Below are positions 19,747-28,548 of a DNA stretch of 58,159 bases, piece after piece. The notes under the pieces were generated by a model that had not been told where the DNA came from, did no database searches, and worked only from the letters and a program-made list of their open reading frames with translations. Both the position numbers and the translations under genes were made by a program. This DNA comes from Phycisphaerae bacterium. GTDB taxonomy: Bacteria > Planctomycetota > Phycisphaerae > UBA1845. Location: NCBI GenBank assembly GCA_028289375.1, contig JANQQK010000084.1, positions 1-58,159 of the forward strand, in the 5' to 3' direction. Every line of letters begins with the position of its first letter. The stretch's first letter is position 1.

Positions 19747-19774
19747 TGCATCACGCGAATCGAAACGTCGATCC

Positions 19775-20395
19775 ATGATCCACGACATCACACCACCGAT
19801 CACGCCATCGCTTGCCGTCTGGCCTGGAGACACGCCACCGTCGCGCGAAGTCCTGCTCGACATGCGCAAGGGCGACAACCTGACGCTGTCGACGCTGCAT
19901 GCCACGGTGCATCTCGGAGCGCACGCCGACGGGCCGAACCACTACGATACCGATGCCCACGCCATCGACGAACGAGACCTTGAATACTACCTTGGTCGTT
20001 GTCAGGTGATGCGTGCGAATGTTGGCCGAAATCGGCGCATCGCGATGGACATGCTCGAAGGCGATGTCACCGAAACACGGGTGCTGCTGGCAACCGGCAC
20101 TTATCCCGATCCGACAACGTTCAACGAGGACTTTGCCGCGCTGGAACCGGAGTTGATCGATGCACTGCATACGAAAGGCGTCAAACTGATCGGCATCGAC
20201 ACGCCAAGCGTCGATCTGTTCACGTCGAAGGACCTGCCCGCACATCATAGGTTCCTCGTCAACGACATGGCCATTCTGGAAGGGATCGTTCTGACGGATG
20301 TACCCACCGGCGTGTACGAATTGATCGCCCTGCCACTCAAGCTGGTCGGCTTCGACGCCAGCCCCGTCCGAGCGATCCTGCGCACGATCGACTAA
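19775..20395 (+). CDS. kynB: Kynurenine formamidase (cyclase family)
   Basis: A 206-residue metal-dependent hydrolase that converts N-formylkynurenine to kynurenine and formate. Motifs are the start IHDITPPITPSLAVWPGDTP, the metal-binding HLGAHADGPNHY, LLATGTYPDP and IGIDTPSVDLFTSKDLPAHH. It is the last gene of the forward operon. Its stop overlaps the convergent RidA-type gene by four bases (20392-20395), so the two operons meet without a spacer terminator. Confidence 0.94.
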   Translation: MIHDITPPITPSLAVWPGDTPPSREVLLDMRKGDNLTLSTLHATVHLGAHADGPNHYDTDAHAIDERDLEYYLGRCQVMRANVGRNRRIAMDMLEGDVTETRVLLATGTYPDPTTFNEDFAALEPELIDALHTKGVKLIGIDTPSVDLFTSKDLPAHHRFLVNDMAILEGIVLTDVPTGVYELIALPLKLVGFDASPVRAILRTID

Positions 20396-20811
20396 CTCGG
20401 CATCGTCGCGATGACTTTCAATTCGATCGCAATCGGCGTCGGCAACGCCGTGATCTCCACCGTCGTGCGGGCAGGCTGATTGTCGGCGAAATACTCGGCG
20501 TACAACTTGTTGTACTTGGCGAAGTCGTCCTTCATGTTGGTCAGAAAGACGGTGACGTCGACCACGCGATCCCAGCTCGAACCCGACTCTTCCACGACCG
20601 TACGCACGTTTTCGAACACCGAGCGGCACTGCGCCTCGATGTCGTAGTCCACGATGTTGCCATCCGCATCGAGCGTGACCCCTGGGATCTCCTTCGTCCC
20701 GCGCTTGCGAGGCCCCACCCCCGACAGGAACAGCAGATTCCCCACCCGCCGCGCATGCGGATACGCCCCCACCGGTTCCGGTGCCGTCTTACTCTCGATG
20801 CGATCAGTCAT
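20392..20811 (-). CDS. RidA/YjgF-family protein, probable 2-aminomuconate deaminase
   Basis: A 139-residue protein of the YjgF/YER057c/UK114 family (start MTDRIESKTAPEPVGAYPHARRVGNLLFLSGVGP). It has the conserved late Arg in PARTTVEITALP and a terminal VIATM. In nitrobenzoate and kynurenine pathways a RidA-like protein deaminates 2-aminomuconate, and the position at the end of the semialdehyde dehydrogenase operon supports that role. ATG 20811 overlaps the upstream gene by eight bases; a GTG six codons upstream is less likely. Generic enamine deaminase activity is the alternative. Confidence 0.88.
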   Translation of the reverse strand: MTDRIESKTAPEPVGAYPHARRVGNLLFLSGVGPRKRGTKEIPGVTLDADGNIVDYDIEAQCRSVFENVRTVVEESGSSWDRVVDVTVFLTNMKDDFAKYNKLYAEYFADNQPARTTVEITALPTPIAIELKVIATMPS

Positions 20812-21307
20812 TGCTCGATCCCCGTCCAAACCGCTTCAATTCGTAGAATTCGTCCGTTGGCGTTGCGATGAATGAGGCAGAGCCATCGATCAGATCTTCG
20901 CTTCGATCATCCATGGCGGTCGTTGTCATGTCGACGCGAAGCCGCCCATCGCCAATCGCCGTGAATGTTGCATGCACGCCATTCATCATCAAGAACCGAT
21001 CTGCATTCTCCTGCCCAAAGGACCATCCACTCGCCTCCATCCGGTCATCGTCTTCGTCTGAAAGGTTGTCGTCTTCAAATACACCGCCCCAGTCAGCGTG
21101 CAAGCATCCCCCTGCGAGTGTGTCAGCCTGAACACGCTCTGGCACACCCCAACAGTCCACCATCACACTGACTCCCTGCGGTTCATTCGATGCAATCACC
21201 ACAATGTAGCGGAATCCGTCCGATCGCTGCATCACCGATACGTCAGTCTTGGTGACGTCGTATCGACGCCCCTCAATCTCGATGAACTGCTCAGCGTTGT
21301 CGGACAT
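20804..21307 (-). CDS. Uncharacterised protein inside the 2-aminomuconate operon
   Basis: A 167-residue acidic cytoplasmic protein with no signal peptide or membrane segment. It begins MSDNAEQFIEIEGRRYDVTKTDVS and is beta-rich, with an acidic centre (EDDNLSDEDDDRME). No family was recognised. It starts 21 bases after the aldehyde dehydrogenase gene and overlaps the RidA-type gene by eight bases, so it is translated as part of the same operon. It could be an accessory of aminomuconate metabolism or an unrelated passenger. Confidence 0.75.
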   Translation of the reverse strand: MSDNAEQFIEIEGRRYDVTKTDVSVMQRSDGFRYIVVIASNEPQGVSVMVDCWGVPERVQADTLAGGCLHADWGGVFEDDNLSDEDDDRMEASGWSFGQENADRFLMMNGVHATFTAIGDGRLRVDMTTTAMDDRSEDLIDGSASFIATPTDEFYELKRFGRGSSND

Positions 21308-21328
21308 GAAATTTCTCCTGCACTATCG

Positions 21329-22774
21329 TCACAGCTTCACGCAAACATTCTTCGGCTCGGTGAAAAACCGCAACGCTTCCAGACCACCCTCGCGGCCAAC
21401 ACCGCTCGATTTCATGCCGCCAAACGGCACACGCAAATCACGCAGCAGCCACGTGTTCACCCACACCGTCCCCGACTGCAACCGGGCAGCCACCCGATGG
21501 GCACGCGTGATGTCCTGCGTCCACACCGACGCCGACAACCCATAGTCCGTACCGTTCGCATACGCGATCACCTCATCCTCATCCTTGAACGGAATGATGC
21601 TCACGACGGGGCCGAAGATTTCCTCCTGGTTCACGCGGCACGATGCGTCCAACCCCGCAATCACCGTCGGCTCAAAGTAGAAGCCATCCTTGCAGCGATC
21701 GTTGATGAGCTGCGGCGACTGACCGCCACACAGAATCTCGCCGCCCTCCTCCTTCGCCAACGCGACGTACCCCCGAATCTTCTCAAGGTGCGCCTTCGAC
21801 ACGACCGCCCCCTGATCGCTGTCCTTCGCCAGCGGATCACCAACCTTCAACTTCTTCGCCATCCCCACGAACATGTCGACAAACACGTCGTAAACCGATT
21901 CCTCCACGAACAGCCGCGACCCGCAAAGACAAATCTGCCCCTGATTGGCGAACGACGCCCGCACGCTGCCGGACAGCGCCTGATCGATCGCGGCGTCGGC
22001 GAAGACGATGTTCGGGTTCTTGCCGCCCATCTCGAGCGACACCTTCTTGAACATCGGCGCCGTCGTCCCGGCGATCGATCGCCCCGTCACCGTGCCGCCC
22101 GTGAACGAGATTGTCGGCACATCCTGGTGCGCCACCAGCGCGGCCCCCGTCTTCGCCCCAAGCCCATGCACAATGTTCAGCACACCCGGCGGCAACCCCG
22201 CCGACTTGCAGACCGCCCCATACATGAACGCCGTCATCGGCGTAATTTCCGAAGGCTTGGCCACCACGGTGTTGCCCGTCGCGATGGCCGGCGCGACCTT
22301 CCACGTGAACAGGTATAGCGGCAGATTCCACGGCGATATCGTTCCCACGACGCCCCGTGGATTTCGCAACGTGTAGTTGATGGCCTGATCGTCCATCGCG
22401 TGTGCTTCGGACGCGAAATGCGTGATCGCAGTTCCGAAGAACCGCGTGTTGGCCACGGCACGCGGGATGTCGACGCTGCGTGCGAGCGATAGCGGCTTGC
22501 CATTGTCCACGCACTCCGCCTGCGCGAACGCATCGAGATTCTTCTCGAGCAGGTCGGCGATGCGCAGCATGATCTTCGTCCGCTCCGCCGCCGGTGTCGT
22601 CGACCAAACCGGAAACGCGTCCCTGGCAGCCGCGACCGCCCGCTCGATGTCGCGTTCGTCGCTATCGGGAATCTTGCCGTAGACCTGCCCGGTCGCCGGA
22701 TCGACGTTGTCGAGAAACGCCCCAGACGCCGGCGCCACCACCTCACCATTGATGTAGTTTCCGATCGCTTCCAT
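21329..22774 (-). CDS. Aldehyde dehydrogenase, probable 2-aminomuconate semialdehyde dehydrogenase
   Basis: A 481-residue NAD-dependent aldehyde dehydrogenase. The start at 22774 (MEAIGNYINGE) is four bases after the SDR stop. Catalytic Glu is in SLEMGGKNPNIVF and the nucleophilic Cys in NQGQICLCGSR. SPWNLPLYLFTWKVAPAIATGNTVVAKPSE is the cofactor/substrate funnel. Sequence style (AHAMDDQAINYTLRNPRGV) matches the 2-aminomuconic/2-hydroxymuconic semialdehyde group, as expected directly downstream of ACMSD chemistry. Confidence 0.92.
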   Translation of the reverse strand: MEAIGNYINGEVVAPASGAFLDNVDPATGQVYGKIPDSDERDIERAVAAARDAFPVWSTTPAAERTKIMLRIADLLEKNLDAFAQAECVDNGKPLSLARSVDIPRAVANTRFFGTAITHFASEAHAMDDQAINYTLRNPRGVVGTISPWNLPLYLFTWKVAPAIATGNTVVAKPSEITPMTAFMYGAVCKSAGLPPGVLNIVHGLGAKTGAALVAHQDVPTISFTGGTVTGRSIAGTTAPMFKKVSLEMGGKNPNIVFADAAIDQALSGSVRASFANQGQICLCGSRLFVEESVYDVFVDMFVGMAKKLKVGDPLAKDSDQGAVVSKAHLEKIRGYVALAKEEGGEILCGGQSPQLINDRCKDGFYFEPTVIAGLDASCRVNQEEIFGPVVSIIPFKDEDEVIAYANGTDYGLSASVWTQDITRAHRVAARLQSGTVWVNTWLLRDLRVPFGGMKSSGVGREGGLEALRFFTEPKNVCVKL

Positions 22775-22778
22775 GGTC

Positions 22779-23564
22779 TTACTGCGACGCCGTCCGCCCG
22801 CCATCCACCGGCAGGTTCACACCATTCACATAGCTCGCCGCCGGCGACGCCAGAAACGCCACAACGGCGGCAATCTCCCTCGGATCGCCCATCCGCCCGG
22901 CTGGGATGTCGTCGATCGCCGCCTGCCGAATCGCGTCGGGCGTCATGCCGGTCCGTTTCGACTTCGCGGCGAACAGATGATTCAACCGCTCGGTATCCGT
23001 GAACCCCGGCAGCACGTTGTTGATCGTGATCCCTTGCGACGCCACCTCCGACGAGACCGTTCGCGCCCAGTTCGCAACCGCCGCCCGAATCGTGTTTGAC
23101 ACACCAAGTCCCTTGATTGGCTGAAACACAGATGTCGATATCACGTTGACGATCCGCCCGAACGACCGCTCCTTCATCCCCGGCAGCACCGCCTGCAGCA
23201 GGTTGTGGTTGTTGACCAGATGCTGAGAGAACGCAGCCTGAAACGCAGCCGGATCCGCCTCGGTTATCGGACCCGACGGCGGACCACCCGTGTTGTTGAT
23301 CAAAATGTCAATCACCGCCCCACCGTCGATCAGCGATCGAACCGCGTGTCGCACAGCGTCAACGTCCGAAAAGTCGGCCACAACATGTCCATGCGATTGC
23401 CCGTCACCCGCCGGCAATTCCCCGACACGCTTCGTGAGCAGTTCCTCGCTACGGGCCATCAGCGTGCATGACGCCCCCTGCTCCGCCAATTCCTGCACAC
23501 ACGCCCAGCCAATCCCATTGGTCGAACCGCACACCAACGCCGCTTTGCCCGATAACACGCCCAT
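22779..23564 (-). CDS. Atypical SDR-fold oxidoreductase lacking the YxxxK motif
   Basis: A 261-residue Rossmann protein: GSTNGIGWACVQELAEQG (cofactor loop), DILINNTGGP (in place of NNAG) and INNVLPGFTDTERL. At the expected catalytic YxxxK the sequence is S156xxxR160 (GVSNTIRAAV). Some SDR-like proteins near FabG share this pattern and are known to lack the perfect catalytic tetrad. It is first in the four-gene reverse operon, suggesting a role in tryptophan/aminomuconate breakdown, but the reaction is unknown. Confidence 0.88.
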   Translation of the reverse strand: MGVLSGKAALVCGSTNGIGWACVQELAEQGASCTLMARSEELLTKRVGELPAGDGQSHGHVVADFSDVDAVRHAVRSLIDGGAVIDILINNTGGPPSGPITEADPAAFQAAFSQHLVNNHNLLQAVLPGMKERSFGRIVNVISTSVFQPIKGLGVSNTIRAAVANWARTVSSEVASQGITINNVLPGFTDTERLNHLFAAKSKRTGMTPDAIRQAAIDDIPAGRMGDPREIAAVVAFLASPAASYVNGVNLPVDGGRTASQ

Positions 23565-23793
23565 TCCGCCGTTCCTCCACCCTGGTGGTACATCTCACAT
23601 GCTGGTCGCATGTTACCACCGATGTCCGACGCAGACGAGCAAGGTCCGATAGCCTGCCCGTATGCAATCGCAAAACGACAATACGATCCGTGCTTTTGTC
23701 ACGCATGGCCCGGTCATTTTTGGACGATGACGTAGAGGTGCCGCCGTGCAGGCGTGCCATCGTCATAGGGACACCAACCCCGATGAGTCTGAT

Positions 23794-24969
23794 ATGGCCA
23801 CGAAACTAACCGTCGTTTTCTTTTCCGACACGCTCAACAACACCAAGATCGAGGTTCCACTGCGGCAGTCACCATCCGTCCGCCGCGTCGAATCGCATCC
23901 GTCCAGCGATGATCTGGTGGACTACGTGTGCAGCCAGGAGTGTGACGTGCTCGCGGTCGACCTTGATACGGTCGGGGCGATCAACGTCGTCGAGCGCGTG
24001 GCCCTGTCGCGGGCTGAGTGCGGCATCCTCGGCATCAGCGCCCGCACGGACGCAACGTTCATCATCCAAGCCATGCGCGCCGGCTGCGGGCAGTTCATCA
24101 CCACGCCTGTCGAACCGGACGACCTCGAAAGCGCTCTGCAACGACTGCGTCCCCTCCGCCGTGCGGTCAATGTGCGATCCAAACGCATCTGCGTCATCGG
24201 CTCGTCCGGCGGCGTCGGTGCCACCACGATCGCCTGCAACCTCGCCACCGAATTGGCCTTGCTCTCGCAGGATCCGGTCGGCCTTGTTGACCTCAACCTC
24301 GAATACGGGGATGTCTGCTGCGCGTTCGACTGCCAGCCCAAGTACAGCATCGCGGACGTTTGCCACGATGGCGCTGATGTCGACGTCGAAACAGCCTGCG
24401 CCGCCTTCATCGACCTCGCGACCGGCGTTTCGATTCTGGGTCGCCCCGACCACCTTGAACATGCCCGGGATGTCACTCCCGACGGGGTACTGACCGTCTT
24501 ACAGCTTGTTGCCAAGAAATTCCCGCACATCGTGGTCGACCTGCCACGCTCGTACAACTTCCTTTCAGCCATGGCTGTCCGCGACGCGGAACGCATTCTC
24601 ATCGTGACACAGCTCGGCGTGCCACCCGTCCGCAACGCGATGCGCATCTACCAGTCATTGCAGCAGATGGGTGCCGATGAGGACAACATCGAGATCATCG
24701 TGAACCGCAGTGACGCCGCCTACGAACGCATCAGCCGCGACGACGTCGAGGCACACTTTCGACGCCCCGTATTCGCCGAAGTGCCCAACGACTACCAGTT
24801 CGTCTCTGCTGCATTCGATTTGGGGCACCCCATCGGTGCCGACGCACCAACCAGCAAAGCCAAGCAGGCCATCGCCGAAATGGCGCTCAAACTCGCACCG
24901 GAATACGCCACCGCGTCTACCGAAAAGAAGGGCAACGGCCTGTTCAACAAACTTCTCGGACGCAAGTAA
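23794..24969 (+). CDS. TadZ/CpaE-like ATPase (pilus or secretion localisation)
   Basis: A 391-residue protein. Residues ~1-120 look like an atypical receiver domain (CDVLAVDLDTVGAINVVERV). Residues ~130-380 are a MinD/ParA-type ATPase with deviant Walker A GSSGGVGATT (136-145), the CpaE-style DLNLEYGDVCCAFD, and VVDLPRSYNFLS. The usual signature Lys before GG is Ser, as in several TadZ proteins. Family members place Tad pilus machinery at the pole, but no other tad genes are in the window. Start chosen at MATKLTVVFF; a longer frame begins 16 codons upstream. Confidence 0.85.
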   Translation: MATKLTVVFFSDTLNNTKIEVPLRQSPSVRRVESHPSSDDLVDYVCSQECDVLAVDLDTVGAINVVERVALSRAECGILGISARTDATFIIQAMRAGCGQFITTPVEPDDLESALQRLRPLRRAVNVRSKRICVIGSSGGVGATTIACNLATELALLSQDPVGLVDLNLEYGDVCCAFDCQPKYSIADVCHDGADVDVETACAAFIDLATGVSILGRPDHLEHARDVTPDGVLTVLQLVAKKFPHIVVDLPRSYNFLSAMAVRDAERILIVTQLGVPPVRNAMRIYQSLQQMGADEDNIEIIVNRSDAAYERISRDDVEAHFRRPVFAEVPNDYQFVSAAFDLGHPIGADAPTSKAKQAIAEMALKLAPEYATASTEKKGNGLFNKLLGRK

Positions 24970-25009
24970 CACCCGTACAACTGTCTGCCAGAGTTGAGGT
25001 CACCAAACC

Positions 25010-25363
25010 ATGAGCCGCCTGACCGTGGAACAGCAAAATGTCGTCGAACAGTGGTTGGCAGACTTTCATGCTGCCGGAAGCGCGGAAGAGGACAACTACC
25101 TCGCAAAGCGGACGTCACCACGCTTTGTTGACTGGTCCGAACCGCTCGAAATCAAGTTTCGCGGTAAGACCACGATCGGTCGCGGCATGAACCTCAACCA
25201 ACATGGCGTCGGTTTTCTCTGCAAACACCGATTCAAACGCGGCGACGAAGCCGAAATCCGTCGCGACGGTGACGGACAGGACTGCTGGGTTCCGATCATC
25301 GTTCGCCATGCAACGCAGACGATCGGCCAATTCAAAGTCGGCGCCATTTTCCGCAACGCCTGA
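25010..25363 (+). CDS. PilZ-like domain protein
   Basis: A 117-residue cytoplasmic protein. A KRTSPRF segment followed by a strand pattern and NLNQHGVGFLCKHRFKRGDEAEI resembles the RxxxR...(D/N)xSxxG layout of PilZ c-di-GMP receptors, although the second motif is imperfect (NLNQHG). It lies 40 bases after the TadZ-like gene on the same strand. If it binds c-di-GMP it could link second-messenger level to pilus or polysaccharide output. The family call is moderate. Confidence 0.7.
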   Translation: MSRLTVEQQNVVEQWLADFHAAGSAEEDNYLAKRTSPRFVDWSEPLEIKFRGKTTIGRGMNLNQHGVGFLCKHRFKRGDEAEIRRDGDGQDCWVPIIVRHATQTIGQFKVGAIFRNA

Positions 25364-25385
25364 CTCAACAATCTAATCGTTTCAT

Positions 25386-27146
25386 TCAGACCGCAGCTGC
25401 GACCGGCTCAGCAGCAGTGGCGCCCGACTCGTCGGGAACAACGCGGTCCAACGGAACCGGTTTCTTCCCACCGCCGCTCGTCAATGTGTACCACAGGATC
25501 TTGAAGTCCAGCCATATTGACATCGCGCGAATGTAGGCGAGGTCGTAGTGAATCCACTGGTGGAAATCACCCTGATCGCGGTCATGCCGGCAAATCTGCC
25601 ACAATCCTGTAATCCCCGGGCGCACCGTCAGCCGCGCCCGGCGCCACGGACCACATATCTGGTTTTCACGGTAAGGTGACGGTCGCGGCCCCACCAGACT
25701 CATCTGCCCGACCAACACGTTCCAAAGCTGCGGCAGTTCATCGATGTTTGTCTTGCGCAGGAACCGCCCGAGCGGAGTGACGCGCGGATCCCTGGCGATC
25801 ACAAACTGCGGTCCGTCCGACTCATTCTCCTCCGCAAGCACGCGCTGCAGATCGTGTGCGTCCGGTCGCATCGTGCGGAACTTGATGCACCCGAATTCGC
25901 GACCTTCACAACCCTCACGACGATGCACAAAGAACAAAGGCCCCGACGACGTCAGCTTCACCAGCACAGCCGTCACCAACAGCAACGGGCTTAGCACGAT
26001 CAACCCCACCCCGGACGCGATGACGTCGATCGCACGCTTGGACACGCGCGTGGCTGCGCTGCGTCGCTCGCTGCGATTCGCTCGTCGAATGTTGCCCTGC
26101 ACGACCTGGAACACACCGTCTTCCTCACGGTCCGGAAGCACCTTGAGATCCTCCGGATTCACCTCCGCCATTGGAATCTGGCGGTTCACGATCAGCTCGT
26201 GATACACAGCCGCGTTCGGCTCGACCACCGCACGATCGTACACGACTGCGTTGGCGACCGTCGCACCACGTCCGATCATTGCCCCTCGTCCGATCACGGT
26301 CGGACCGATCACCGTTGCGTCGCGACCCACGTGCGCGTCGGCGTTGACAAGCACGTCGCCGACGAACCGCGCCGTTCGGTCGATGGTGGCCCCGTCCGCC
26401 ACAAGCAACCCGTCAGCGTTTCGTCCGGTCGCGAGCAACCGCCGATCACGCTGCGTCGGATCAGCCGCAACCGAGCAGCCCAGCCGATGAAGATCAGCCG
26501 TCATGCACAAGTCCAGGCATGGCGACGACTCGGGATTGTCACGGATCGGCACGGAACGCGACGCCAACTGCTGACGCATGGCCTGCAGCGGAAACCGCGC
26601 GTTCGTCATGGCCGACTCGCGCGACATGATGCAGCAGGAGATCACGGTCGCGTCCGCACTGGACCAACGCATTTTCTCGAAGGTTCTTTGAATCCGCTGA
26701 ATATTGCCCGCAGGATCGGTAACGATCCGTTCGACGCGTTCGTCCGCGTGCGGGTCCACATGCATGGCAAACGATGGCACGAACTGTTCACCATACGCCG
26801 ACATCAATCGCGACAGTTCATAACCGTATACCGGCCAATAGCGTGGATCGATGAAGATGATCCGGTCGGACGCTTCACCGTCATACAGAAACTCCGCTCG
26901 GTGCGCAGACTCCACGATAGTGATCGAACACTCTGGCGCAGCCGCAACGAGTCGGCCTTCATAGGCGAAGTCCGGATCAAAGCCCGGTACGACGAAGATG
27001 TCCGTCACGCCGACTTTCGACAGGCTTGCCGCAATCTCGCCAAGGAGATACCGCGTGCCCAGCGGCAGCATGAGAATGGAATGAGTCTCACCAAAACTGC
27101 TCAGACATTCCGGACGAATGTCGCGTATCACACAATGCGTGGCCAT
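25386..27146 (-). CDS. Fusion: beta-helix/nucleotidyltransferase-like N part plus undecaprenyl-phosphate sugar transferase
   Basis: A 586-residue protein. Residues ~1-220 resemble a degenerate nucleotidyltransferase, without a GG...K loop. Residues ~235-330 are left-handed beta-helix hexapeptides (ATIDRTARFVGDVLVNADAHVGRDATVIG). From ~365 the protein is a bacterial sugar transferase: one membrane hairpin (VIASGVGLIVLSPLLLVTAVL), KFRTMRPD, TNIDELPQLWNVLVGQMSLVGPRP and RPGITGLWQI. WcaJ/WbaP enzymes normally carry four N-terminal helices instead; here they are replaced by soluble modules. It probably starts a lipid-linked surface glycan. ATG 27146 was preferred over a TTG upstream. Confidence 0.88.
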   Translation of the reverse strand: MATHCVIRDIRPECLSSFGETHSILMLPLGTRYLLGEIAASLSKVGVTDIFVVPGFDPDFAYEGRLVAAAPECSITIVESAHRAEFLYDGEASDRIIFIDPRYWPVYGYELSRLMSAYGEQFVPSFAMHVDPHADERVERIVTDPAGNIQRIQRTFEKMRWSSADATVISCCIMSRESAMTNARFPLQAMRQQLASRSVPIRDNPESSPCLDLCMTADLHRLGCSVAADPTQRDRRLLATGRNADGLLVADGATIDRTARFVGDVLVNADAHVGRDATVIGPTVIGRGAMIGRGATVANAVVYDRAVVEPNAAVYHELIVNRQIPMAEVNPEDLKVLPDREEDGVFQVVQGNIRRANRSERRSAATRVSKRAIDVIASGVGLIVLSPLLLVTAVLVKLTSSGPLFFVHRREGCEGREFGCIKFRTMRPDAHDLQRVLAEENESDGPQFVIARDPRVTPLGRFLRKTNIDELPQLWNVLVGQMSLVGPRPSPYRENQICGPWRRARLTVRPGITGLWQICRHDRDQGDFHQWIHYDLAYIRAMSIWLDFKILWYTLTSGGGKKPVPLDRVVPDESGATAAEPVAAAV

Positions 27147-27293
27147 GATCGTCGGTCGCCTCTGTCCCAACCATGCTCAGTCGCCGACGGAAGCGTTCGG
27201 TCGACCGAGTCTTTCCCCATATGATGACACTGTCACCATACGATCCATGCATGTGCGGAATCAGATTTTCGTGAATTGGACTGCGGACGGGTA

Positions 27294-28388
27294 CTACTTG
27301 CCGAGCTTATCGGTCGCGCAGGTGACCGATTCGGCCAACGTCATGGCCGCAGGATCACCCGATACGTCTCCGGTTGAACCGGCGGTATCGGACCCTCGCC
27401 CTGCTGCGGCGTCAATGCGATCATCAGTCAGGAAGACCATGTGCACGTAGCGATCGTCACCTGCCACCGTCGCATCATGTGCCACCAAACAGCGATCCAC
27501 GTGGGCAGCCGCATCGATCGTCGCATTCGACCAGATCGACGACCGCGAGACGATCGCCCTGCGACCCACGCGACTGCCGGCTCCGATCGACGTCGGCCCC
27601 ACGACAATCGCGTGCTCCTCGACCACGGCGTCCGGCCCGACCATGACCGGTCCCAACAGCTTGGCCGAGGTCGCCACCTTCGCGTTGATGTGAATCAGCG
27701 TGGAGCCTTCGACATAATAGCCGTCAGCTTCCCACGCACCGATCGCAGACCGCTTGAGCGCCCAATCGTTGAGCGCGAAGTAGCTGGCAATACCCGTCAG
27801 GCGTGGCGCCTGACCGATGATCCGATAAACATCCGCCCGCTCACCATCGCGGTGCAGCGCGGGAATGAGTGATTCCTTGATGTCCTGAAATCCGCTCGCA
27901 CCAATGTGGTCGAGCGACTGCGGCGAGAAAACATAAACACCGACAGGCGAATGCGCGTCGTCGTTGTTTGAGACGGGCTTGGCTGCGACGGTCAACGCCG
28001 GGCGAGACTGCCGATGGGCCAGGATCATCGACCGGATGTTGAACAGCGGGATGATCGACGATTCGACCACCATGACTTCGCTGAAGGTCATCCCAGCCGT
28101 CGCGTCCTTAACACATCCGGCAGGGCCACGCGGCATCGCATCATCCCGGTAGGAAACCTGCATTCCGAGCGATGATCCATCGCCGAGACTTTTTTGCATC
28201 GTTTCCGAAAGGCCATTGGAGCAGATCACAACGTCGGTCACGCCGCCGTCACGAAGCCGCAACAGCACCGTTTCCATCATCGAACGATTCGCGATGGGCG
28301 CCAGAGGCTTTGCACATGCACGGTGCAGCGGACACGCACCCCAGTCGTGCACGCCCGCCAAGATGACTGCCACCGTCTTGTCGCTCAT
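27294..28388 (-). CDS. NDP-sugar pyrophosphorylase-like protein with degenerate active-site loop
   Basis: A 364-residue protein: nucleotidyltransferase fold (~1-230) plus left-handed beta-helix (~235-325; VATSAKLLGPVMVGPDAVVEEHAIVVG). In active enzymes the loop is LAGGxGTRLxPLT...PK. Here it is LAGVHDWGACPLHRACAK, keeping only the Lys at 27, so catalysis is doubtful. It lies 147 bases upstream of the sugar transferase fusion on the same strand, and the two share module types. It may be a regulatory or scaffold protein, or a sugar activator of altered chemistry. Confidence 0.8.
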   Translation of the reverse strand: MSDKTVAVILAGVHDWGACPLHRACAKPLAPIANRSMMETVLLRLRDGGVTDVVICSNGLSETMQKSLGDGSSLGMQVSYRDDAMPRGPAGCVKDATAGMTFSEVMVVESSIIPLFNIRSMILAHRQSRPALTVAAKPVSNNDDAHSPVGVYVFSPQSLDHIGASGFQDIKESLIPALHRDGERADVYRIIGQAPRLTGIASYFALNDWALKRSAIGAWEADGYYVEGSTLIHINAKVATSAKLLGPVMVGPDAVVEEHAIVVGPTSIGAGSRVGRRAIVSRSSIWSNATIDAAAHVDRCLVAHDATVAGDDRYVHMVFLTDDRIDAAAGRGSDTAGSTGDVSGDPAAMTLAESVTCATDKLGK

Positions 28389-28548
28389 CTGCTCTCCCAC
28401 CCTGAACGCGTCGTCACACCTGCAAACCGCCAACGATCAGTCGCGGCGACATCCCTATTCTTTGGCCTACCCGAATCGGCAATCAACGTCCGCAACCCAG
28501 CGCGCGTTCCCCCGATAATCGCCGCGGTTCGGGCTGCGGGAACGCCCC

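Noticed and set aside
21098..22318. 406-residue plus-strand frame opposite the aldehyde dehydrogenase
   Set aside because: Arg/His-rich shadow over a gene with an intact catalytic Cys and Glu.
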